Notes under the pieces: generated by a model
Seen by the model: only the letters and a program-made list of their open reading frames with translations
What the model was told of the DNA's origin: nothing
Database searches by the model: none
NCBI GenBank assembly: GCA_016296985.1
Contig: JAEDHM010000010.1
Span: 1-20,482, forward strand
DNA from: Clostridia bacterium
GTDB taxonomy: Bacteria > Bacillota > Clostridia > Christensenellales > CAG-1252
Direction of reading: 5' to 3'
Length of the DNA: 20,482 nucleotides
Part shown: piece by piece, positions 1-5,890 of the stretch
Layout: each line of letters opens with the position of its first letter
How positions within the stretch are numbered: position 1 is the first letter of the stretch
Translations under genes and position numbers: made by a program

Positions 1-234
1 ATAGCTTCTAAACTGTCCGGTGATTGTGATTTTACTACCCTCTTTCACCTCGACTTCGCTCATAAGTCTTTCCGAAATGGTAATTGGCAAAGTGTCCTCT
101 TGCATTGAAAGTCGAAGTATTGACATATCAAATTCGTAAAATCCTTCACCCATTACCTCGTGACTGAATATTGGCTTGGAAATAACCGTACCTGCCAATA
201 CCACACGATTGTTGTTCATATCGTCGTAATTCAT
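1..234 (-). CDS. SSB-like OB-fold protein, N-terminal fragment (3' end outside window)
   Basis: The first 78 codons of a gene whose 3' end lies beyond the window. The start ATG at 234-232 follows AGGAGG (245-240) with a 5-base spacer. The peptide begins MNYDDMNNNRVVLAGTVISK and contains a FSHEVMGEGFYEF segment, a central LPITISERL strand and a GSKITITGQFRS strand. This pattern is that of the short single-stranded-DNA-binding, OB-fold proteins of Clostridia that are distinct from the canonical replicative SSB. A DNA-binding role is inferred from the family; no C-terminal tail can be seen. It lies 20 bases downstream of the deacetylase gene on the same strand and may be co-transcribed with it. 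Family recognition is from memory of the N-terminal pattern. Confidence 0.72.
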   Translation of the reverse strand, partial: MNYDDMNNNRVVLAGTVISKPIFSHEVMGEGFYEFDMSILRLSMQEDTLPITISERLMSEVEVKEGSKITITGQFRSY

Positions 235-254
235 AAAAACCTCCTGTATTTCTT

Positions 255-1013
255 TTAGCCTAAGCTAATTTGCTTTCCGCTTGAATCTATTTTATAGTTG
301 TCCTTTAAGACAAGTTCGCTTAAGGTAACAAACTTGTACCCTTGTCTTGTCATTTCCTCTAAATATATTGGAAGGGCTTCTAATATATGATCGCTGTTGT
401 TGTGTTGTAAAACGATAGATCCATTTTTCGCTTTATTGATAACCTTGTTTGCAATCTCATTTCCCGATATACCCTTCCAGTCAAGGGTGTCCACGTCCCA
501 TTGAATTCCCTGCATATTAAGGTCTTCTAAAATTTCCATAAGTTGGTTGTTGTATGCTCCGAAGGGGGCGCGGAAAAATCGTACCTTTTGATTGGTAAAC
601 TTTTCTATCCTATCGTTTACCGAGATAATTTCTCTTTCTACAACTTTCTTCCCCTTTTGGGTAAGGTCAGGGTGGCTATCGCTATGATTCCCTATCTCAA
701 TGCCGTGTTCTACAAGATACTTTGTTTCCTCGGGATATTTATCTATCCAAAATCCGACAAGGAAAAAGGTAGCTTTTGCATTATATTTGTCAAGAATATC
801 CACGATTTCTTTCGTCTTGTCCGCCCCCCATGCCGCATCAAAGGTAAGTGCGATTACCTTTTCACTACTTTCAACGCAGTAGATGGGAATCTTTCTTTTT
901 ACCTTTGCGGATACTGAGGTAAGCGCTGTTGCAGTACCTACTGAAAGGACGCAAACTAAAATGATAGCGATCAACGCTATGCCGATATGTCTTTTTTTTA
1001 AAACTAAAAACAT
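255..1013 (-). CDS. PdaB-like polysaccharide deacetylase (NodB domain), membrane-anchored
   Basis: A 252-residue protein with a short basic N-terminus, one hydrophobic segment at about residues 9-31 (signal anchor or signal peptide) and a NodB/CE4 domain at about 50-235. Visible motifs are TFDAAWG (catalytic-base Asp59), H110-S-D-S-H114 (metal ligands), RAPFG (148-152), DVDTLDW (173-179) and LQH204. The second Asp of the usual TFDD motif is Ala60; the PdaB group generally has a non-acidic residue there, so this supports the subgroup rather than inactivation. In Bacillus PdaB acts on spore cortex peptidoglycan; that role is inferred here. TAAGGAG (1027-1021) sits 7 bases before the ATG. Two terminators lie upstream, so it needs its own promoter. 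No convincing housekeeping promoter is visible, which would fit, but does not prove, a sporulation sigma factor. Confidence 0.85.
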   Translation of the reverse strand: MFLVLKKRHIGIALIAIILVCVLSVGTATALTSVSAKVKRKIPIYCVESSEKVIALTFDAAWGADKTKEIVDILDKYNAKATFFLVGFWIDKYPEETKYLVEHGIEIGNHSDSHPDLTQKGKKVVEREIISVNDRIEKFTNQKVRFFRAPFGAYNNQLMEILEDLNMQGIQWDVDTLDWKGISGNEIANKVINKAKNGSIVLQHNNSDHILEALPIYLEEMTRQGYKFVTLSELVLKDNYKIDSSGKQISLG

Positions 1014-1088
1014 TTCAACACTCCTTATGATAATTCTTTCCGTTTGTGTGTTTTGCGACGTTATTGTCGAATAATTGCTCTTTTTAAA

Positions 1089-1105
1089 GATTTCTAATAG
1101 AAATC
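1089..1105. promoter_or_regulatory. 17-bp perfect palindrome upstream of the deacetylase gene
   Basis: GATTTCTA-A-TAGAAATC is a perfect inverted repeat with 8-base arms around a single central base. It lies between the second terminator of the upstream operon and the deacetylase start, about 75 bases from the ATG. The tight centre suits a dimeric DNA-binding protein better than an RNA hairpin. No known regulator motif is recognised. Confidence 0.4.
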
Positions 1106-1110
1106 ATATG

Positions 1111-1138
1111 AAAAAAAGGATAGGGTTATGTCCTATCC
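1111..1138 (-). terminator. Second intrinsic terminator after the ygiQ operon
   Basis: On the minus strand, arms GGATAGG and CCTATCC (1138-1132 and 1124-1118) enclose a 7-base loop and are followed by seven T (1117-1111). A standard rho-independent terminator, serving as back-up to the one at 1170-1195. Confidence 0.8.
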
Positions 1139-1169
1139 GTAAAAAATCACTGAATTGATTTTATTTTTG

Positions 1170-1195
1170 AAAACAAAAATCCGCAAAATTGCGGA
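1170..1195 (-). terminator. First intrinsic terminator, directly after ygiQ
   Basis: On the minus strand a hairpin TCCGCA-ATTT-TGCGGA (1195-1180) is followed by ATTTTTGTTTT. It begins 7 bases after the ygiQ stop codon, so it ends the hpf-to-ygiQ transcription unit. Confidence 0.8.
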
Positions 1196-1202
1196 CTTTC
1201 GA

Positions 1203-3059
1203 TTATTTTTTCTTTTTATTTTGTATTGGTTTTTCCTTTTTCTTTTCGACTACTGCAGGCGATTTTTTGTTTTGAGGTTTTATCAAACATTTTTTACCAA
1301 AACCAATCAAGTCTTCTCTACCGCAACGCCTTAAAGCGTCTTCAATTTTGTTGCGGTTTTCGGGACGGCGGTATTGAAGTAACGCTCTTTGCAAAGCCTT
1401 TTCTTCCTTTGTTTTGGGTACGTAAACTTCTTCCCCTGTATCAGGATCTATTCCCGTGTAGTACATACAAGTCGACTTGGTTGAAGGGGTGGGATAAAAG
1501 TCTTGTACTTGCTCGGGCATATAGCCTACGGAATTGAGGTATTCTGCCAAAGTGATTGCATCGGATAAGGTGCAACCGGGGTGGGAAGAAATAAGATATG
1601 GAACAAGGTACTGTTCTTTGCCTATCTTTTTGGTGTAGTTGTCAAACTTGTCCTTGAATGCTAAATACTCGCAAAAAGGCGGTTTGTTCATAAGTTTTAA
1701 CACTCTGTCAACACAATGTTCGGGAGCTACCTTCAACTGACCGCTTATATGATGGGCGACAAGCTCTTTAAAAAAGAGGTCGCTTTTATCACTCATAAGA
1801 TAGTCGAAACGGATACCGCTTCGGATAAACACCTTTTTCACTCCCTCTATTTTGCGAAGGGTACGCAAAATGTCCACGTATTCGGTGTGGTCTACCTTCA
1901 AGTTTTTGCACTTTTCATAGCCTATGCAATCCTTTGTCGAGCAAGCACCGCACTTCAACTGCTTATCACAAGCAGGATCACGGAAGTTTGCGGTAGGACC
2001 GCCTACGTCGTGAATATATCCCTTGAATTCTTTGTCTTCGACAAAAGATTCCGCTTCTTTAATAATGGATTCCTTACTCCGCTTTTGAACGATTCGGCCT
2101 TGGTGATAGGTAAGAGCGCAATAGGAACAGTCGCCGAAACAACCGCGTACCGAAGTAAGGCTGAATTTTACCTCTTTTAACGCGGGCACGCCCTCGGTAT
2201 AACTAGGGTGCCAGTTGCGCATATAGGGCAAAGCATACACTTCGTCTAGTTCCTTAGGACTTAAGGGCAAACTCGCCAAGTTTTGGACTACGTATCCCCT
2301 GCCGTGTTTTTGTAAAATCATTTTCCCCGACAAAGGGTCGGCGTTACGGCGTTGGAGATTGAATGCCTTTACGTAAGCGTTTTTGTCCTTTACCACGTCT
2401 TCGTAAGATGGACAAAATACAACTCCGCCCGAGGTTGCAAGGTCTTTAACTTTTGCGGATAACTTGTCGTAATCAGATACGTAATAAGAAGTACCTCTTA
2501 CGTCCTTGATATTTTTCAAGGGAACGCCTTTTTTGACAAGGGACAAAATCTCTTTTACCGTCCGTTCTCCCATACCAAACATAAGAAGATCGGCTCCGCT
2601 GTCAAGTAAGAGCGAAGGCATAACCTTGTCCGCCCAGTAATCGTAATGGGCAAATCGGCGTAAACTTGCTTCAATTCCGCCAATTAAAACAGGGGTTTGA
2701 GGGAATAGACGTTTTAGAGTTTTAGTGTATACGGTTACCGCCCTGTCCGGTCGGTTTCCAGCTTTCCCACCGGGACTGTATTCGTCTTTCGTCCTTTTGA
2801 TTTTTGCGACTGTATAGTTGTTGACCATGCTATCAACAACGCCACCCGATACTAAAAAACCAAATTTAGGCTCGCCCAAACGGGAAAAATCCCCATCCGT
2901 TTTTGGTTGGGGAATTATTCCGATGCTAAACCCTTCAGCTTCCACAATTCGTGAAATTATTGCGTGGCCGAAGGAAGGATGATCTACGTAAGCATCAGCG
3001 GATATTAGGACGAAATCAAAAACTTCGTCATTTTCTCGGGTGATTGGTAAAAATGGCAT
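1203..3059 (-). CDS. YgiQ-family radical SAM protein (UPF0313)
   Basis: A 618-residue protein of the YgiQ family, whose reaction is not known. An N-terminal region (about 1-290), with a Rossmann-like cobalamin-binding-type layout, is followed by the radical SAM core. C307-x3-C311-x2-C314 (GCFGDCSYC) should bind the 4Fe-4S cluster that cleaves S-adenosylmethionine. A second cysteine group, C364, C370, C373, C378 and C384, lies just downstream, and several of these are conserved in the family. GGPTAN (353-358) and the segments KVAPEH and HPGCTLSDA are family hallmarks. The C-terminus is a lysine-rich tail. The start ATG shares one base with the pgi stop (TAATG), with AAAGGA just upstream inside pgi, so translation is probably coupled. 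It is the last gene of its operon, with two terminators following. Confidence 0.9.
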   Translation of the reverse strand: MPFLPITRENDEVFDFVLISADAYVDHPSFGHAIISRIVEAEGFSIGIIPQPKTDGDFSRLGEPKFGFLVSGGVVDSMVNNYTVAKIKRTKDEYSPGGKAGNRPDRAVTVYTKTLKRLFPQTPVLIGGIEASLRRFAHYDYWADKVMPSLLLDSGADLLMFGMGERTVKEILSLVKKGVPLKNIKDVRGTSYYVSDYDKLSAKVKDLATSGGVVFCPSYEDVVKDKNAYVKAFNLQRRNADPLSGKMILQKHGRGYVVQNLASLPLSPKELDEVYALPYMRNWHPSYTEGVPALKEVKFSLTSVRGCFGDCSYCALTYHQGRIVQKRSKESIIKEAESFVEDKEFKGYIHDVGGPTANFRDPACDKQLKCGACSTKDCIGYEKCKNLKVDHTEYVDILRTLRKIEGVKKVFIRSGIRFDYLMSDKSDLFFKELVAHHISGQLKVAPEHCVDRVLKLMNKPPFCEYLAFKDKFDNYTKKIGKEQYLVPYLISSHPGCTLSDAITLAEYLNSVGYMPEQVQDFYPTPSTKSTCMYYTGIDPDTGEEVYVPKTKEEKALQRALLQYRRPENRNKIEDALRRCGREDLIGFGKKCLIKPQNKKSPAVVEKKKEKPIQNKKKK

Positions 3060-4477
3060 TATCCTTTGATTATAAAGCGGTCGCTTTTTGCTTTTGCAGA
3101 ATTAAGTTCGGCTTTCTTTTCTTCAAATCCTTTTCTATCGAACAATGCGAAAGTTGCCTTTTTGCCTTCCTCAACGCCGGGTTGATTGAAGGTGTCAATG
3201 TTGAGCAATGCTCCGCAATATGCGGTTTCAAGCATAAAGAACATAAGTAATTGACCGATGGTATATGCGTTTACTTGAGGTACGTAAATGGTACGATTCA
3301 TACGTTGCGCCTTTGTAAGAGCATATTCGGTTGCGCGTCTTTCGTTGTTGAGTAAAAGTCCCATATCGTTGTTGCAAAGGAAGTTTACGTCAGGATATTC
3401 GGGTAAACCTTGAGGGATTATGTACTCACCGCGGAAGTTGTCAACTGCGATAAAGGTAATTACCTTGTCAAAAGGACCTTCGGTATAAAGTTGGATTTGA
3501 CTGTGTTGGTCGGTTACGCCCAATGCTTTTACGGGAGTTTGACCTGCGTAAACCAATTCGCCGTCTAAAGAAACGGCCTTGCCCAAACTTTCTCCCCAAA
3601 GTTGGCAATACCAGTCTGCCATATACTTCAAACTGTCGGCATAGGGCATCATAACTGAAATGTTGCAACCTTTATCCATTGCTAGATATTGCAATAATGC
3701 TGCCATCAAAGGAGCGTTTTTGAAGGGGTCGGCACTGTTTGCGCGCTTGTACAAATCCCCTGCGCCTTTAAGCATCATTTTGATATCAATTCCCAAAACT
3801 GCGGCAGGGAGCAAACCTACGGGGCAAAGTTCGGAGAAACGTCCGCCTACGCTGTCGGGAATGTAGTAGGTTTTGAAACCTTCTTGCTTTGCAAGTTTAA
3901 TCAAATTTCCCTTGGATTGAGAAGTTGTTGCGATTACGTGATTTTTATAATCTTCGCCCAATTCCTTTTTGAGTAATTCGGTAATAACCAAATATTGACT
4001 CATGGTTTCGCTTGTTGCGCCGGACTTGGTAACGACGTTGAACATCGTTTCCTTTACGTCGATAATATCAAGCAACGCCAACATTCTTTCGGGATCAACG
4101 TTGTCTTCAACGTAGAATTTGGGACCTTTACGCTTTCTTGCGGGAAGTTCGTTGTAGTGCAAGTGACACAATGCTTGGAAGACAGCAATGGGACCGAGCG
4201 CGGATCCGCCTATGCCTAAAACAACGAAGTTTTTGAATTTTCTTCTTATACCTTTTGCCGTTTCTAAAACGTCGGCAACGATTTCTTTTTGATTGAAAGG
4301 AAGATCAGTCCAGCCCATCCAGCCTTTGCCGGCGCCGTCTTTGACCTTTGTATATGCGTTTGCGGCGAGGGGTTTTGCATCCCTAAGTTCTTTTTCACTC
4401 AAACCTTTGTCGCCGATATAATCTTGCGTCATGTTGTTGTAATCAAACCTGATTCTGTTTTCTTGTTTGTCAAACAT
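3059..4477 (-). CDS. pgi: Glucose-6-phosphate isomerase
   Basis: A 472-residue cytosolic enzyme that interconverts glucose 6-phosphate and fructose 6-phosphate at the entry to glycolysis. Its length fits the shorter Gram-positive form (about 450 residues) rather than the 550-residue proteobacterial form. Visible signatures are the phosphate-binding GIGGSALGP (88-96), KSGATSET (151-158), the family signature around VGGRFSELCPVG (210-221), the WGESLG segment with the catalytic Glu, TDQHSQ with the active-site His, and FNQPGVEEGKK (430-440) with the catalytic Lys. AGGAGG (4489-4484) lies 6 bases before the ATG. The gene follows the TIM-barrel gene by 18 bases and overlaps ygiQ by one base. Confidence 0.97.
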   Translation of the reverse strand: MFDKQENRIRFDYNNMTQDYIGDKGLSEKELRDAKPLAANAYTKVKDGAGKGWMGWTDLPFNQKEIVADVLETAKGIRRKFKNFVVLGIGGSALGPIAVFQALCHLHYNELPARKRKGPKFYVEDNVDPERMLALLDIIDVKETMFNVVTKSGATSETMSQYLVITELLKKELGEDYKNHVIATTSQSKGNLIKLAKQEGFKTYYIPDSVGGRFSELCPVGLLPAAVLGIDIKMMLKGAGDLYKRANSADPFKNAPLMAALLQYLAMDKGCNISVMMPYADSLKYMADWYCQLWGESLGKAVSLDGELVYAGQTPVKALGVTDQHSQIQLYTEGPFDKVITFIAVDNFRGEYIIPQGLPEYPDVNFLCNNDMGLLLNNERRATEYALTKAQRMNRTIYVPQVNAYTIGQLLMFFMLETAYCGALLNIDTFNQPGVEEGKKATFALFDRKGFEEKKAELNSAKAKSDRFIIKG

Positions 4478-4495
4478 TGTATGCCTCCTGAAAAT

Positions 4496-5293
4496 TTATC
4501 TATTTGCTTTGAAAGCGACGTTTTTGAGAAAATCAACGCTTTCTTTTAGTTCATCCAAACTTGAATAATCGTCTTTGTAAAGTTCGATCATACAGTCAAC
4601 GTCGATGCCGTAGTTGTTTATCTCACAAAAAAGACGATAAAAATCCACCACTCCCTTGCCCGGTACGCAAAGGGTGCCTTGATTATTATAATCACTTAGG
4701 TGCACGGTGGAAAGTTTTTTTCCCATTTTTTTCAAAAAATCAAAGTGAGAAATTCCTGCCCTTTTCGCTTGCTTTATATCAAGAGTTGCGTAAAGGTCGG
4801 GAGCGTATGCCTCGATAAGTGGGAAAAATTCGGGGAAATTGTAATAAGCCCAATATACGTTTTCATAGCTAAGTTTGATTCCGTATTCACCTGAAATTGA
4901 GGTAAGACGGGCGCAAACTTCACCCACCCTTTTTTCCTTGTAAGTGTCCCTTTTCAAAATACTGGGACCGTGGAAGGTATAAAATTTTGCATTTAGTTTT
5001 TTGCCCGCGCTACACACTTTTCTAAACAAAACTTCGGCATCGTTGCGAGTACGATCGCCTATATTAAAAAGTTCGGGCTCGAAATGTGAATTTAGAGAAT
5101 GTACCGAGTGAACAGAAAGAACTTTCCCGACTCTTTCTTGAAGTAAATCGGAAAAGCTCTCTTCATATTCACTAAAAGTGCGTAAAAACACTTCGCATTT
5201 GTCAACCCCCAATCCCTCGATAACCTGAAAAGTATCTTCAGTTTCCCATTGAGGGAAGAAGGTTGCGGTTGATAGTCCTACGTTTATGCTCAT
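4496..5293 (-). CDS. Sugar phosphate isomerase/epimerase-like TIM-barrel protein
   Basis: A 265-residue protein of the xylose isomerase-like / AP endonuclease 2 fold. Likely divalent-metal ligands are spaced as in the family: E144 (SYENV), D172 (ATLDIKQA), H198 (VHLSDYN) and E237 (MIELYKDDY). H62, H65 and H108 (FHGPS) line the expected active-site face. The substrate cannot be told from sequence; co-transcription with pgi suggests a sugar or sugar phosphate, and an endonuclease IV role is less likely because the extra metal-binding histidines of that enzyme are not evident. Its ATG shares one base with the hpf stop (TAATG) and no Shine-Dalgarno sequence precedes it, so translation probably depends on ribosomes finishing hpf. 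Confidence 0.82.
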   Translation of the reverse strand: MSINVGLSTATFFPQWETEDTFQVIEGLGVDKCEVFLRTFSEYEESFSDLLQERVGKVLSVHSVHSLNSHFEPELFNIGDRTRNDAEVLFRKVCSAGKKLNAKFYTFHGPSILKRDTYKEKRVGEVCARLTSISGEYGIKLSYENVYWAYYNFPEFFPLIEAYAPDLYATLDIKQAKRAGISHFDFLKKMGKKLSTVHLSDYNNQGTLCVPGKGVVDFYRLFCEINNYGIDVDCMIELYKDDYSSLDELKESVDFLKNVAFKANR

Positions 5294-5814
5294 TAATAAG
5301 TAACTTCGATGATACCTACGTTGCCGTCCTTTCTCTTGTAAGCAACGTTTACTAAATTATCTTCAGCGTTAAGGAAAACGAAGAAATCGTTGTCCACCAA
5401 TTCGAGTTGCAAAACAGCCTCTTCTTCGGTCATAGGAAGAAGTTCGAATCTCTTTTTTCTAACTACTGTAGGTGCAGGTTCTTCATCACGAGCATCCCTT
5501 TCAACTATATCGAAAGCGCCTTCGCGAATTCTCTTTTCTAATTTGGTGCGATGCTTTCTGATTTGTCTTTCTACTTTAGGAACAATAGTGTCGATTATGT
5601 GATACATCGTTTCGCCTACTTCTTCGCAACGAATGATATTGTTTCCAAAAGGAATTGTCAACTCCATTTTTGCTTTGCCGTGTTCTTCTCTGCAAACAAC
5701 TTTTGCAATAATGTCATCATTAAAATATCTGTCAAGCTTTGCAAGCTTGCTGTTGATAACACTTTCCAAATGATCGCTTACTTGATACTTTTTTCCTGTA
5801 ATCTCGATACGCAT
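5293..5814 (-). CDS. hpf: Long-form ribosome hibernation promoting factor
   Basis: A 173-residue two-domain protein. The N-terminal domain (about 1-100; MRIEITGKKYQVSDHLES at the start) is the S30AE/YfiA fold that sits in the decoding region of the 30S subunit. A linker (about 101-117) leads to a C-terminal domain (about 118-173; VVRKKRFELLPMTEEEAVLQ) that dimerises and joins two 70S ribosomes into a 100S particle. Having both domains marks the long form typical of Firmicutes. The protein silences ribosomes under starvation or stress. AGGAGG (5826-5821) lies 6 bases upstream of the ATG. It follows clpC by 76 bases and is the first gene of the hpf-isomerase-pgi-ygiQ unit. hpf is usually next to secA/prfB in Bacillus, so this neighbourhood is different. 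Confidence 0.95.
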   Translation of the reverse strand: MRIEITGKKYQVSDHLESVINSKLAKLDRYFNDDIIAKVVCREEHGKAKMELTIPFGNNIIRCEEVGETMYHIIDTIVPKVERQIRKHRTKLEKRIREGAFDIVERDARDEEPAPTVVRKKRFELLPMTEEEAVLQLELVDNDFFVFLNAEDNLVNVAYKRKDGNVGIIEVTY

Positions 5815-5830
5815 AGTTGGCCTCCTTTGT

Positions 5831-5856
5831 AGCGGTATTCCGCTTGTTATATTATA
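5831..5856 (-). promoter_or_regulatory. Possible hpf promoter (-10) and 5'-terminal hairpin
   Basis: On the minus strand TATAAT (5856-5851) is a perfect -10, but no good -35 lies 16-18 bases upstream. The predicted transcript would begin near 5844, at the base of a small hairpin AGCGG-AATA-CCGCT (5844-5831) just before the hpf ribosome binding site. The 76-base gap between clpC and hpf, larger than other gaps in the unit, also favours a promoter here. Confidence 0.35.
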
Positions 5857-5867
5857 CGATAATATAA

Positions 5868-5887
5868 ACCAAAATCCTTGATTTGGT
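5868..5887 (-). terminator. Weak hairpin after clpC, possible partial terminator
   Basis: On the minus strand ACCAAA (5887-5882) and TTTGGT (5873-5868) can pair across an 8-base loop, followed by an A/T-rich run rather than a clean T tract. It starts just after the clpC stop codon. The stem is short and AT-rich, so any termination would be leaky. Confidence 0.3.
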
Positions 5888-5890
5888 ATA

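Noticed and set aside
542..860. Deacetylase inactivated by loss of the second Asp of TFDD
   Set aside because: PdaB-type proteins generally lack an acidic residue there, and all other NodB motifs are intact.
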